From contig NZ_CP141184.1 in the NCBI RefSeq assembly GCF_035609205.1, forward strand, positions 5,029,001 through 5,093,000: a stretch of 64,000 nucleotides of DNA. Reading direction: 5' to 3'. The DNA comes from Hymenobacter sp. GOD-10R. GTDB lineage: Bacteria > Bacteroidota > Bacteroidia > Cytophagales > Hymenobacteraceae. Shown piece after piece: positions 9,903 through 18,847 of this stretch. The notes under the pieces were generated by a model. That model made no database searches. It was not told the DNA's origin and saw only the letters and a list, made by a program, of their open reading frames with translations. The translations under genes were made by a program, and so were the position numbers. Numbering within the stretch: position 1 is the first letter of the stretch; the number at the start of each line of letters is the position of its first letter.

Positions 9903-10403
9903 ATGTACCGTCATATCTCCGACTTCCTAGCCGATTGGCAAATGGAAACGGCCTCTACTAGCAAGGTGCTGGAGGCTCTCACTGACGCTTCACTTGCGCA
10001 ACCCATTACGGCAGAAGGCCGAACCCTAGGTCAGCTCGCTTGGCACGTCGTGCAGACCTTAACGGAGATGCCACATAATGCTGGCTTGCTGGACAACCAT
10101 GAGCTGGAAAGCCAACCCGTACCCACTTCAGCCAGCGTCTTTGCAGAGACATATACGCGCTTAGCGCAGCAAGTTGCTGCCATCGTAGAGGAGCGCTGGA
10201 CGGATGATCAGCTAGGAGATGAAGTGCCAATGTACGGCGATGTGATGAGCAAGCGTTTTATCTTGTCGCTGCTCATTCGTCATGAGATTCACCATCGTGG
10301 GCAAATGACCGTATTGATGCGTCAGGCTGGTTTGCGGGTGCCGGGGGTATATGGTCCCGCTCGCGAAGATTGGGTAGAATGGGGTATGCCTGTTCCTGCC
10401 TAG
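9903..10403 (+). CDS. DinB family protein
   Basis: A 166-residue four-helix-bundle protein of the DinB/YfiT superfamily. The likely metal-binding histidines are visible: one in LAWHVVQTL near residue 48 and the pair in RHEIHHRGQM near residue 140. Members are metal-dependent enzymes, many of them thiol S-transferases; some are damage-inducible, but substrate is usually unknown. It follows the carboxylase gene closely and may be co-transcribed, though no functional link is evident. A second, larger DinB-superfamily protein lies at 60710. Confidence 0.85.
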   Translation: MYRHISDFLADWQMETASTSKVLEALTDASLAQPITAEGRTLGQLAWHVVQTLTEMPHNAGLLDNHELESQPVPTSASVFAETYTRLAQQVAAIVEERWTDDQLGDEVPMYGDVMSKRFILSLLIRHEIHHRGQMTVLMRQAGLRVPGVYGPAREDWVEWGMPVPA

Positions 10404-10445
10404 GCTGTTACTGAATTCACAGGCTTTTTAACTTAGATTTTCTAT

Positions 10446-11516
10446 ATGCGTCCTGAATCTTTCGAGTTTCTTCAGAACTACCTGAATAACCCTTCGCCTA
10501 CTGGCTTCGAGAAAGAAGGCCAGAAACTATGGCTCGATTACCTTAAGCCTTACATCGATACGTACTTCGTTGACACATACGGCACAGCGGTTGGAGTTAT
10601 CAACCCCGACGCGAAGTACAAAGTCGTGATCGAAGCGCACGCCGACGAAATTGCGTATTTCGTGAACTACATCACGAAGGAAGGCTACATCTATTTGCGG
10701 CGCAACGGCGGCTCCGATGCACTCATTGCGCCTTCTAAGCGCGTAAACATCCACACGGCGAAAGGCATGGTGAAAGCGGTGTTTGGCTGGCCGGCCATTC
10801 ACGTGCGTAAGCCCGAGCAAGAAAAAGCGCCGACGATTGAAACGATCTTCTTGGACTGCGGTGCTTCTTCCAAGCAGGAAGTAGAAGAAATGGGCGTGCA
10901 CGTCGGCTCGGTTGTCACGTTTGAGGATGAGTTCACCGTGATGAACAACAAGTACTACGTGGGCCGGGCGCTCGACAACCGTGTTGGTGGCTTCATGATT
11001 GCGGAAGTAGCTCGCAGGTTAAAGGAAGAGGGCAAGCAGCTTCCTTTTGCCCTGTATGTGGTGAATGCTGTGCAAGAGGAAATCGGGTTACGTGGCGCTG
11101 AGATGGTTGCGCACCGCATCCAACCCGACGTGGCTATTATCACTGACGTGATCCACGACACACAGTCGCCGATGTACGAGAAGAAGACGGCTGGTGACCT
11201 AGCTTGCGGCAAAGGCCCTGTAATCACCTACGGCCCAGCCGTGCAGAACAACCTGCGCGACCTCATCATCCGGACGGCCGAGGAAACCGAAACGCCCTTC
11301 CAACGTGCCGCCGCTACCCGCGCCACCGGCACCGATACCGATGCCTTCGCCTATGCTGGCGCCGGCGTAGCTTCGGCGCTTATCTCGTTACCATTGAAGT
11401 ACATGCACACCACCGTTGAGACGGTACATCAGGACGACGTGGAGAATGTCATCAAGCTCATCTATGAGACGCTACTGCGCATCGAAGACAACCATGACTT
11501 CCGATATTTCTCCTAA
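10446..11516 (+). CDS. M42 family metallopeptidase (glutamyl aminopeptidase type)
   Basis: Cytosolic two-metal aminopeptidase of the M42 family, relatives of which form large tetrahedral assemblies that trim peptides. The 356-residue sequence contains all expected ligands: the first histidine and aspartate in EAHADEIAY, the bridging aspartate in ALDNRVGG, the catalytic base and ligand pair in VQEEIGLRGAE, an aspartate in ITDVIHDT, and the last histidine in HTTVETVHQDD. There is no signal peptide. A hairpin repeat element follows within 30 bp of the stop codon. Confidence 0.93.
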   Translation: MRPESFEFLQNYLNNPSPTGFEKEGQKLWLDYLKPYIDTYFVDTYGTAVGVINPDAKYKVVIEAHADEIAYFVNYITKEGYIYLRRNGGSDALIAPSKRVNIHTAKGMVKAVFGWPAIHVRKPEQEKAPTIETIFLDCGASSKQEVEEMGVHVGSVVTFEDEFTVMNNKYYVGRALDNRVGGFMIAEVARRLKEEGKQLPFALYVVNAVQEEIGLRGAEMVAHRIQPDVAIITDVIHDTQSPMYEKKTAGDLACGKGPVITYGPAVQNNLRDLIIRTAEETETPFQRAAATRATGTDTDAFAYAGAGVASALISLPLKYMHTTVETVHQDDVENVIKLIYETLLRIEDNHDFRYFS

Positions 11517-11542
11517 GTACTAGCCGGTAAGCTAGGCAGCTA

Positions 11543-11638
11543 GTATCATCCTGACGGAAGAAGGGCCTTGTCCCGTGTGAATAGATACCATGAGGTAACT
11601 TCACGCGGGACAAGGTCCTCGCTTTGTCAGGATGATAC
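11543..11638. repeat. REP-like hairpin repeat, copy A
   Basis: GTATCATCCTGAC at 11543-11555 pairs exactly with its reverse complement at 11626-11638, and inner arms (CCTTGTCCCG with CGCGGGACAAGG) extend the hairpin. It shares the TCATCCTGAC termini and the CCTTGTC inner word with copy B at 12456-12556. The element fills the gap between the M42 peptidase gene and the BtuF-like gene and is non-coding, although an open frame runs through it. Confidence 0.75.
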
Positions 11639-11648
11639 GTTTTTGATC

Positions 11649-12467
11649 ATGAAACTTCCCGCCATACATAGCCTCCCGCTCACTCTTACCGACCAGCTAG
11701 GTCGGCGAGTGGTGGTACCGTATCCGCCACAGCGAATTGTATCCCTGGTGCCTTCGCAAACGGAGTTGCTGTTTGACCTAGGTATTGGTGCGCGGGTAGT
11801 GGGCGTGACAAAGTTTTGCATTCACCCTAGCGAGGCACGTCAGCAAGCGGCTGTCGTTGGCGGTACGAAGAACTTCGATTTCGAAAAGATTGCAGCGCTT
11901 CAGCCAGACCTTATCTTGGGCAATAAGGAAGAGAACTACCAAGAAGGTATCGAGCAGCTAGCCGAGCAGTATCCCGTCTGGCTAAGCGATATTAGCACGC
12001 TTGAGGAGGCACTACGCATGATTCGGCAAGTGGGCATACTCACGGCTACGCAGATCAAAGCCGAAGCGCTGGAACAAGGAATTGCTGAATCATTCGCTAC
12101 CCTAGGTCCTGTCACTCTGCCTATTTCAGCAGCATATTTTATCTGGCGTAAGCCGTTTATGGTAGCGGCCAGTGGTACGTTCATTGACGATATGCTCCGC
12201 CGTACCGGCTTCATCAATGCTTTTGCGGAGCAGAGTCGTTATCCTGAAATAAGCCTTGCGCAGCTGGCGCAAGCCGCGCCACAGGTTATCTTTCTTTCTT
12301 CCGAACCTTATCCCTTCAAGGAGAAGCACATCGCGGAATTTACCGAAGTGTGCTCCAGCGCCACTATCCGGATCGTCGATGGCGAGCTGTTCAGCTGGTA
12401 TGGTAGCCGGCTACGATACTCAGCGGCATATTTCCGAGAACTGCATCAAAATCTCCTGTCATCCTGA
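11649..12467 (+). CDS. BtuF-like ABC transporter substrate-binding protein
   Basis: The 272-residue protein matches the helical-backbone metal receptor family (periplasmic binding protein class III) that includes BtuF and siderophore-binding proteins. Recognisable parts are PPQRIVSLVPSQTELLFDLG, GVTKFCIHP, and DLILGNKEENYQEGIEQL. No signal peptide or lipobox is seen, and no permease or ATPase is nearby, as is common for cobalamin-binding-type relatives in Bacteroidota. The open frame extends upstream to 11568, but that part is a translation of the hairpin repeat; the ATG at 11649 is chosen. The last two serine codons and the stop codon lie inside the repeat copy B. Confidence 0.82.
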   Translation: MKLPAIHSLPLTLTDQLGRRVVVPYPPQRIVSLVPSQTELLFDLGIGARVVGVTKFCIHPSEARQQAAVVGGTKNFDFEKIAALQPDLILGNKEENYQEGIEQLAEQYPVWLSDISTLEEALRMIRQVGILTATQIKAEALEQGIAESFATLGPVTLPISAAYFIWRKPFMVAASGTFIDDMLRRTGFINAFAEQSRYPEISLAQLAQAAPQVIFLSSEPYPFKEKHIAEFTEVCSSATIRIVDGELFSWYGSRLRYSAAYFRELHQNLLSS

Positions 12468-12556
12468 CGCAGGAAGGACCTTGTCACTTGCGAATGAATC
12501 GTAACTAGCGATGCTTATCTACGAGTGACAAAATCCTTCCTGCGTCAGGATGACAG
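12456..12556. repeat. REP-like hairpin repeat, copy B
   Basis: CTGTCATCCTGACGCAGGAAG at the left end (from 12456) pairs with its reverse complement at the right end (to 12556), and inner arms GTCACTTG/CGAGTGAC continue the stem. The element provides the stop codon of the BtuF-like gene and ends 8 bp from the convergent aroA stop, so it may serve as a two-way terminator. Confidence 0.8.
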
Positions 12557-12563
12557 ATGATAG

Positions 12564-13823
12564 TTAGTTCATCTGATTAGATTGATTAACCTGAAAACCT
12601 GCTTTCTCCAACTCACTCCAGAACTGCGGGTACGACTTGCGCACCACTTTGGGATCTTGAATTGTCAACGGACCACGCAGCGCTAGAGGCGCGAAGGCCA
12701 TGGCCATGCGGTGGTCGTGGTAGGTAGCTACTTCTTGGCCGTCGACGTGGAAGTTCTCGCTTGTAACACGGAAATGCTCATTGGCTTCTTCGAGCAGGAA
12801 AGCGCCGAAGCTAGCTAGCTCGGTTTGCAAAGCTGCGATGCGGTCGGTTTCCTTGATGCGCAGGCTTTCTAGGCCTGTCATAACGAGGTTTGTTCCTTGC
12901 GCAGCAGCAACTACGGCCACGGTTTGAGCTAGGTCGGGGCAGTCGGTGAAGTCGTGGGTCAGCTCGGCGGCGGGCGATATTTGCGTGAGGCGCACACCAT
13001 CGGCTACGAACTCGGTAGCCACACCTAGCTTTTCCATAATGCCAACAATAGCCTGGTCGCCCTGCCAGGAATACTGGCGCAGACCGGGCAGCGTAATCTC
13101 GGAACCGACTGGCCCGAGGGCCACCATCGCATACCAGTAGCTAGCCGCCGACCAATCCGACTCAATCGTGTAATCGGCTGATTGGTAAGCAGCAGGACGC
13201 ACTTCTAACACGCTACCTAAATCGCGAAAATTGGCGCCGAAGTGCTGCATCAGCGCCTGCGTCATGCGGATGTAAGGCCGCGAGCCAACTTTGCCCACAA
13301 GGTTCACGCGCAGGCCGCTGGGCAACATGGGCCCGATCATGAGCAGGGCCGATATATATTGACTGCTAATGTCGCCGCGGACGCTTAGCTCGGCTAGCTC
13401 GTTGTCGGCCGTTGCTTCGGGCTGCCAGCCTTGGAGGCGCAAGGGCGGAAAGCCTTCCATTTCGGCATATTCAATTCGGGCCCCTAGCTCACGCAAGGCA
13501 TCTACCAGCACCATAATGGGGCGTTCTTTCATGCGTGGTGTGCCGGTTAGCAACGCCTGGCGGTTCGTCACAGCTAGATAGGCCGTCAGAAAACGCATTA
13601 CAGTACCGGCATCTTCTGCGTCGAGCGTTTCGGCCGTGGGGTCAGCCAAGAGGCGCTGCATGAGTTGCGTATCGTTGGCGTCCGATAGGTTGTCGAGTTG
13701 GCCGCTGCCAGCTAGGGCTTGAATGATGAGGGCACGGTTGCTTTCGCTTTTAGAAGCGGGCAATTGGGCCGTACCGTTGAGTGGCTTACCGGACCAACGG
13801 AGCGTTAGAGAAGTCGAATTCAC
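12564..13823 (-). CDS. aroA: 3-phosphoshikimate 1-carboxyvinyltransferase (EPSP synthase)
   Basis: Catalyses transfer of the enolpyruvyl group of PEP to shikimate-3-phosphate in the shikimate pathway. The 419-residue sequence has the substrate-binding LPASKSESNRALI near residue 22, the AGTVMRFLTAYLA segment (the TGT-type loop of the family reads AGT here), and RIKETDRIAAL with catalytic residues. The start codon is GTG and overlaps the aroB stop codon in a GTGA arrangement, so translation is coupled. The divergence of the N-terminal motifs from the E. coli type is usual for Bacteroidota AroA. It lies convergent to the BtuF-like gene. Confidence 0.95.
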   Translation of the reverse strand: MNSTSLTLRWSGKPLNGTAQLPASKSESNRALIIQALAGSGQLDNLSDANDTQLMQRLLADPTAETLDAEDAGTVMRFLTAYLAVTNRQALLTGTPRMKERPIMVLVDALRELGARIEYAEMEGFPPLRLQGWQPEATADNELAELSVRGDISSQYISALLMIGPMLPSGLRVNLVGKVGSRPYIRMTQALMQHFGANFRDLGSVLEVRPAAYQSADYTIESDWSAASYWYAMVALGPVGSEITLPGLRQYSWQGDQAIVGIMEKLGVATEFVADGVRLTQISPAAELTHDFTDCPDLAQTVAVVAAAQGTNLVMTGLESLRIKETDRIAALQTELASFGAFLLEEANEHFRVTSENFHVDGQEVATYHDHRMAMAFAPLALRGPLTIQDPKVVRKSYPQFWSELEKAGFQVNQSNQMN

Positions 13824-14860
13824 AGGCGATGATAGTAACGGAGCGACTCGGCCAACTCGGCCAGCGTCACGGGTTGATCGTACACGGCGTGGCCAATGCC
13901 TTGCAGCAGCGTACAGTTGATGGTAGCACCGACGTTCTTTTTGTCTTGCAATGCTAGCTCGGCAATGGCGTCGGTTTCGAACGTAATAAACTGGATCTTC
14001 TCGTACACCGTGAAGATGAACGTTTCAATTTTATCGAGCTCTTCTGGACTCAATAGCCCTTTTTGCACGGATAGCCAGCTTTCGCACACCATGCCGGCGG
14101 CAATGGCTTCGCCGTGCAGAATCTCGCGCCCAGGCTGACTAAGTAGGAAGCTTTCTAGGGCATGGCCAACAGTATGGCCGAAGTTCAGAATTTTGCGCAA
14201 GCCGCTTTCCAAAGGATCGGCTTCCACAATGCGCTGCTTCGTGGCCACCGACTCGCGGATGATAGGCGTCCAGTCTTCCACAAACATGCCTTGCCGACGC
14301 TGCTCATCGAAAGTTGCTGCATCGGCAATAAGCCAGTGCTTCACGATTTCAGCGTAGCCCGACTTCATCTGCCGCGGGTCGAGCGTAGTCAAGAAAGCCG
14401 GATCGATAAATACGCCAGCAGGCTCCTGAAACACGCCGAGCTGATTTTTGAAATTCTGAAAATCGACGCCCGTTTTGCCGCCCACACTAGCGTCTACTTG
14501 GGCCAGAAGCGTGGTAGGCACTTGCATGCACCGTATACCCCGCTTATAGAGCGCCGCGCACAAACCACCTAGGTCCGTAACGACGCCACCCCCTAGGTTG
14601 ACGAGTACGCCAAAACGGTCGGTGCGGTACTCGGTGAGGCAGTTCCACACGTTCTCACAAGTAGCTAGGGTCTTATATTCCTCACCGGCCGGAATTTCGA
14701 TGAGCTTGTGGTCTGCTGGCAAATGCGGCAGTAGTAGCGGGTAACACAGCCGAGCCGTGTTAGAGTCGGCTAATACCAGCACCCGGCTCACAGCAGGCTG
14801 GCGAAGCAACGCAGCCAAAGCAGGCAGCGCATCAGAACCGAAAGAAAGCGGAGCGTTCAA
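13820..14860 (-). CDS. aroB: 3-dehydroquinate synthase
   Basis: NAD- and metal-dependent enzyme converting DAHP to 3-dehydroquinate, the second step of the shikimate pathway. The 346-residue protein contains the nucleotide-binding GGGVVTDLGG, the active-site KTGVDFQNFKNQLG, and metal-ligand histidines in FGHTVGHALE. It is the first gene of an aroB-aroA operon and its stop codon overlaps the aroA start. A TAnnTTTG-type box lies about 50 bp upstream of the start. Other shikimate genes are not in the window. Confidence 0.96.
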   Translation of the reverse strand: MNAPLSFGSDALPALAALLRQPAVSRVLVLADSNTARLCYPLLLPHLPADHKLIEIPAGEEYKTLATCENVWNCLTEYRTDRFGVLVNLGGGVVTDLGGLCAALYKRGIRCMQVPTTLLAQVDASVGGKTGVDFQNFKNQLGVFQEPAGVFIDPAFLTTLDPRQMKSGYAEIVKHWLIADAATFDEQRRQGMFVEDWTPIIRESVATKQRIVEADPLESGLRKILNFGHTVGHALESFLLSQPGREILHGEAIAAGMVCESWLSVQKGLLSPEELDKIETFIFTVYEKIQFITFETDAIAELALQDKKNVGATINCTLLQGIGHAVYDQPVTLAELAESLRYYHRL

Positions 14861-15212
14861 TGGAAAATGCTTTTGCGAAACAGAACGTCACCCAAATGCG
14901 GGTGCCTGGCAAAAGTAACGGGTTCCAATTAAAGCAGCCCCTTTTAACCTACTGATGATAGTATATCCTTATTCAGCCCTAGCCAGAGATGGTTTGACCC
15001 TAGCACAACCGCTGTAACGATGGACCGCGAAAGACCTGCAAACTCTTTTCTTAAACCTAGCGTTGTCCTTCTGCTACTGAGGGTTGCCTAGCTGGCAACC
15101 TTAAGAAAGGGTGCAACCTCGCACATTAATTTTCAGTCACCCCTTTAAGCAGCTGACGTATTATCCCGTGTTCAGCAAAAATATTCGTCTTTGTTTTGCT
15201 CGTTCTCTTATT
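14861..15212. other. Intergenic region between aroB and the lipoprotein gene
   Basis: This 352-bp divergent spacer contains the aroB promoter candidate on the left. The rest shows no open frame of note, no RNA gene and no strong hairpin. An upstream extension of the lipoprotein frame from 15111 has no coding character. Confidence 0.5.
14910..14917 (-). promoter_or_regulatory. Probable -7 box (TACTTTTG) of the aroB-aroA operon
   Basis: Read on the minus strand, TACTTTTG matches the Bacteroidota -7 consensus TAnnTTTG and leaves a leader of roughly 40-45 nt before the aroB ATG. The -33 region is not convincing. Confidence 0.4.
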
Positions 15213-15635
15213 ATGAAACACTACGCCTCGTTCTTCTACGCCTTCCTTTTCTTCGTTGCAATTGCTGCTACAGGCTGTAAAAAGGATAATGATTCCACAG
15301 CACCAAAAACCGATGGGCTTGTAGGTCGATGGGATCTATATCAGACCAGCGGGGGTATTGCTGGCACAACTACGGATGTCGCAACTGGCACTTCCCAGTT
15401 GGAATTTAAGGCTGACAGTACCATAAACGTCTACAGTAAGAACCAGTTAGTAGACACACGGCAATACTCCATACGGCGCAGTACCGAGCCTGGCGACAGT
15501 CCTTCTGCGAAGCTCATTTTTTACATCGCACAAGGCGTCCGTTACACTCCACAGTACATTGAGCTGAATAATGATCAACTCACGCTGAAGGATAACATCG
15601 CCGATGGCTTCGTCTATCGCTATCGGCGTCAGTAA
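15213..15635 (+). CDS. Small lipoprotein, lipocalin-like
   Basis: The 140-residue product starts with a lipoprotein signal ending in AATGC (lipobox cysteine near residue 19), followed by KKDNDS, a common flexible linker in Bacteroidota lipoproteins. The mature part opens with GLVGRWDLYQTSGG and is all-beta in character, which resembles the lipocalin-like lipoproteins of this phylum. Function is unknown. The frame is open from 15111, but only the ATG at 15213 gives the signal peptide. It stands alone between aroB and the proline dehydrogenase gene. Confidence 0.7.
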   Translation: MKHYASFFYAFLFFVAIAATGCKKDNDSTAPKTDGLVGRWDLYQTSGGIAGTTTDVATGTSQLEFKADSTINVYSKNQLVDTRQYSIRRSTEPGDSPSAKLIFYIAQGVRYTPQYIELNNDQLTLKDNIADGFVYRYRRQ

Positions 15636-15776
15636 TAGTTAGCGGGTGATACTCAATCAATAGCTCGCGGGAGCAGACGCTAAGAGGAATTTTACGTATA
15701 CCTAAGGCGTTACGTAATGACATCGGCTAGCCTAAGAAGCTCGGCAGACTTACTATCCGAACCGCCATCGGCTGGT

Positions 15777-15784
15777 TATCTTTG
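15777..15784 (+). promoter_or_regulatory. Probable -7 box (TATCTTTG) of the proline dehydrogenase gene
   Basis: TATCTTTG fits TAnnTTTG and is 32 bp before the ATG at 15817, at about the same distance as the box upstream of the carboxylase gene. No clear -33 element is seen. Confidence 0.45.
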
Positions 15785-15816
15785 CGTCGCTGTACCTCCT
15801 TTCAAGCTCTTATAGT

Positions 15817-17007
15817 ATGCCCGCAACTCAGGCTCCCGTTATTTCCTTCGACAACACTGCAATTGCTTTCGCAGGCAAATCAGATGGCGAGCTACGCCGC
15901 ATGTATGCGCTGTTTGCTGCCATGAACAGCAACTCGCTGGTCAAGACCGGAAGCGGCCTCATGAACTTTGCCTTGAAGTGGAATTTGCCCGTCAAGTTCG
16001 CTATCAAGCAAACCATCTTTCGGCAGTTTTGCGGGGGGGAAACTATTCGGGAGTGCTTGCCGGTGATTGAAGAGCTAGGTCGTTACCATATTGGCACCAT
16101 CCTCGACTACTCAGTGGAAGGAGAAGGCAACGATAAGAGCTTCGATGCTACCTGCAATGAGATTCTGGCGACCATTGATATGGCGCACCGCTCTACGCAT
16201 ATTCCTTTCTCTGTATTCAAGGTAACAGGGGTTGCGGAAAGCAGCATTTTGGAGAAAGTGCAAGCGGGCACTCCGCTCTCCAAATCCGAACAAGCTAGCT
16301 TCGAACGCTCCAAGAATCGTGTAAACGCCATCTGCGCCCGAGCGCACCAGTACGGCGTGCGGGTGTTTGTAGATGCCGAGGAAAGCTGGTTTCAGAAAAC
16401 CATCGATGACTTGACTTACGAGATGATGGCGCGCTACAACCGGGAGTCTGCCATTGTCTGGAATACCTATCAGTTGTACCGCCACGACCGGCTCGATGCC
16501 ATCAAAGCTGCCGCTGACGTAGCAGAACGCGAAGGCTACTACCTAGGTGGTAAGCTGGTGCGCGGTGCTTATATGGAAAAAGAAGGCCGAGTAGCTGCTC
16601 AGCGTGGCTACAACAACCCCATTAACCCAACGAAGTCAGCTACTGATGAGCTTTACGACGAAGCCTTACGCTATTGCGTGGAGCACGTCGACCGTATCAG
16701 CATTTGCGCAGGCACTCATAACGAAGCTAGCTCTTTGCTACTTACTGAGTTGATGCAGGAGCAAAACCTGCGTCCCAGTGACCCACGCATCTGGTTTGCT
16801 CAACTCTATGGTATGAGTGACAACCTCAGCTATAACTTAGCCGATGCGGGTTACAACACGGCCAAGTATGTGCCTTACGGACCTGTAGAAGCCGTTATGC
16901 CTTATTTACTACGGCGAGCCAACGAGAATACAGCCATAGCAGGGCAAAGTAGTCGTGAGTTTCTCCTGATTCAGAAGGAGATGACGCGCAGAAAGCTCGC
17001 CAAATAA
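15817..17007 (+). CDS. Proline dehydrogenase
   Basis: FAD-dependent oxidation of proline to pyrroline-5-carboxylate, the first step of proline breakdown. The 396-residue protein is a single-domain enzyme of the PutA/PRODH barrel family. Recognisable segments are GRYHIGTILDYSVEGEG, the KLVRGAYMEKE flavin and substrate region, CAGTHNEASS, and a C-terminal PYLLRRANENTAIAG with the conserved arginine pair. No pyrroline-5-carboxylate dehydrogenase is fused or adjacent. A small uncharacterised gene follows about 110 bp downstream on the same strand. Confidence 0.94.
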   Translation: MPATQAPVISFDNTAIAFAGKSDGELRRMYALFAAMNSNSLVKTGSGLMNFALKWNLPVKFAIKQTIFRQFCGGETIRECLPVIEELGRYHIGTILDYSVEGEGNDKSFDATCNEILATIDMAHRSTHIPFSVFKVTGVAESSILEKVQAGTPLSKSEQASFERSKNRVNAICARAHQYGVRVFVDAEESWFQKTIDDLTYEMMARYNRESAIVWNTYQLYRHDRLDAIKAAADVAEREGYYLGGKLVRGAYMEKEGRVAAQRGYNNPINPTKSATDELYDEALRYCVEHVDRISICAGTHNEASSLLLTELMQEQNLRPSDPRIWFAQLYGMSDNLSYNLADAGYNTAKYVPYGPVEAVMPYLLRRANENTAIAGQSSREFLLIQKEMTRRKLAK

Positions 17008-17118
17008 AGCTGAAGCTTGGCGGCATAGTTTTGGTGCATGACAGGGTTACTGCGCAGGATTTCTATCTTGACCAGTGTTTTAGGTCTTATTCCCCTACTG
17101 TAAACCCACCTTTTGCGC

Positions 17119-17508
17119 ATGATCAGTCGCCTTCGCAACCATCTCATTCGCTTTTCTCGTCATCAAGTAGGCACTACCAGCTACCTGAATCTAGTACAAG
17201 AAGCGGAGCTTGGCTTTAACCTCGATATATCGCACGAGAAAACCCGCCTAAACGAGTTGTTAGCGGAGCTATCGGAAGCAGAATATCATGCTGGCCGCCC
17301 TATCCTGAGCTGCTTAGTGAAAGTAGAAGGCTCGAAAGGACAAGGAGACAACTTCTACAAACTGTGCGAGCGACTAGGACTCGGGGAATGGCGTACGCTC
17401 AAGCATGACCCCGACTTCCTGAAGGAGTTGCGTACGACCTGCCGAGCTTTTTGGCAGAACGATGTCAATTACGAAAAATTCGGGCATACCGATAAGTTAT
17501 ATACTTAG
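17119..17508 (+). CDS. Uncharacterised small protein
   Basis: A 129-residue, soluble, charged protein. It has no signal peptide and no recognisable catalytic motif. A predicted helical first half (NLVQEAELGFNLDISHEKTRL) is followed by RPILSCLVKVEGSKGQGDNFYKL, which looks like a conserved core. I recall similar hypothetical proteins in other Bacteroidota but no function for them. The ATG at 17119 is chosen over a TTG at 17113. It is downstream of the proline dehydrogenase gene and could share its transcript. Confidence 0.6.
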   Translation: MISRLRNHLIRFSRHQVGTTSYLNLVQEAELGFNLDISHEKTRLNELLAELSEAEYHAGRPILSCLVKVEGSKGQGDNFYKLCERLGLGEWRTLKHDPDFLKELRTTCRAFWQNDVNYEKFGHTDKLYT

Positions 17509-17658
17509 GCAACAGCTTATTAGGAGAAAGTAAAGTAAATTTTCTGTAACCCCTGCGGAGAGGTACCCGTTAAGCTATATCAAATCCAGTTCTTCATTCT
17601 TTTTGGGGAACAGCTGGGTTTAAACTCTCTCCCAATCAATTTTTAACTTTCTCCACCC

Positions 17659-18516
17659 ATGACTAACGAATCAATCAACCCGGAAAATGCAGGTACAGGC
17701 TCTGGCGCAAACTACGGTACTGGTACTTCAGGTACTGGCTACAGCGCTAGCAACCCTTCTACTTCCAATACGACTTCGAGCGGCAATCTCGGCAACTCAA
17801 GCGCGGGTGACAGCAGCACGGCTGGTACTTCTTCATATGGCACCACGGGCGGTGACAACAACCCCCACCACGATTACAGCGCTACTCAAAAAGGTGCCGA
17901 AATCGCTGGCGGAGCAGGTGCAGTAGTTGGTCGCGGCATCGATGCAGTGCAAAACACCGCTGGTGATGCAGCACGTGCCGTAACTGGCAACGACACAACT
18001 TACGGCACGACTACCTACGGTACGTTCAAAGACCGCTCGAGCGCTGAGCGTGCTTATAACTCGTTGACTTCACGTGGTTACACGAAAGACGACGTAAACG
18101 TACTGATGTCGGACGACACGCGTAAAACCCACTTTGGTGAAGACACCCCAGAAACTGATCTTGGTGATAAGGCCATGGAAGGTGCTGGTGTAGGTTCAGC
18201 AATTGGTGGTACGGCTGGTGCTATCATTGGCGCTATCGCTGCAATTGGTACGTCGGTAGCACTACCAGGCCTAGGTCTAGTAATCGCTGGTCCGATTGCC
18301 GCGGCACTAGCTGGTGCTGGTGCTGGTGGTCTAACGGGTGGCCTAGTAGGCGCTCTAGTAGGCTCGGGCATCCCAGAAGAGCATGCTGCTGAATACGAAA
18401 GCGACGTTAAAAACGGCGGCATTGTAATGGGCGTGAAACACCGCAACCCAGAAGATGCACAGTATCTCCACGACGAGTTTACCAACAGCAACGCCAATAA
18501 AGTGCGTAGCTACTAG
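17659..18516 (+). CDS. General stress protein with glycine-zipper region
   Basis: The 285-residue product has three parts. Residues 1-80 are low-complexity Gly/Ser/Thr/Asn. Residues about 115-155 (TYGTFKDRSSAERAYNSLTS, then RGYTKDDVNVLMSD) match the general stress protein 17M/YflT-like domain. Residues about 170-245 are very rich in Gly, Ala and Ile with GxxxG spacing, resembling glycine-zipper membrane segments. The C-terminus (GGIVMGVKHRNPEDAQ) resembles the end of this family in Bacteroidota. The likely role is in a general stress response, acting at or near a membrane, but no mechanism is known. It has its own strong terminator. Confidence 0.75.
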   Translation: MTNESINPENAGTGSGANYGTGTSGTGYSASNPSTSNTTSSGNLGNSSAGDSSTAGTSSYGTTGGDNNPHHDYSATQKGAEIAGGAGAVVGRGIDAVQNTAGDAARAVTGNDTTYGTTTYGTFKDRSSAERAYNSLTSRGYTKDDVNVLMSDDTRKTHFGEDTPETDLGDKAMEGAGVGSAIGGTAGAIIGAIAAIGTSVALPGLGLVIAGPIAAALAGAGAGGLTGGLVGALVGSGIPEEHAAEYESDVKNGGIVMGVKHRNPEDAQYLHDEFTNSNANKVRSY

Positions 18517-18847
18517 TATCCGTCTTGTGCTCGCACGGGCATAAGCAAACAGTAAAAAAGTCTTCCCTGCTACAGGGAAGACTTTTTTTGTTGGTCTGTA
18601 GGATGGTCGGCTTTTTTGTTAGTTTTTTTTGCTACAATTGGCTATATCCTTTTACTTTTTCATCGTTAAAGGGTTAATAACCTGTGTGTAGATTGCGCGG
18701 CTATTTTGGCTCAACAACTGATTCAAGTCGCGGGCACTTATTTAGCCGGTACACACGTTTTAAAGTCGAAATCTAGCTGCGCTTCTCCCTAGCACTAGGA
18801 TTGACTTTTACGTATATTTGATTTTCCTCCAATTTACATAGCATTCT
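18517..18847. other. Intergenic region upstream of the Prc-like protease gene
   Basis: This 331-bp spacer holds the stress-protein terminator on the left. The remainder is AT-rich and must contain the protease promoter, but no convincing -33/-7 pair or hairpin is seen. Confidence 0.5.
18555..18589 (+). terminator. Rho-independent terminator after the stress-protein gene
   Basis: A perfect 10-bp stem GTCTTCCCTG/CAGGGAAGAC (18560-18569 with 18573-18582) with a 3-base loop is followed by seven T residues and preceded by an A-run. Confidence 0.9.

Noticed and set aside
11543..12556. Insertion sequence or transposon made of the BtuF-like gene and its flanking repeats
   Set aside because: There is no transposase, the two repeats are imperfect copies, and no target-site duplication is visible.
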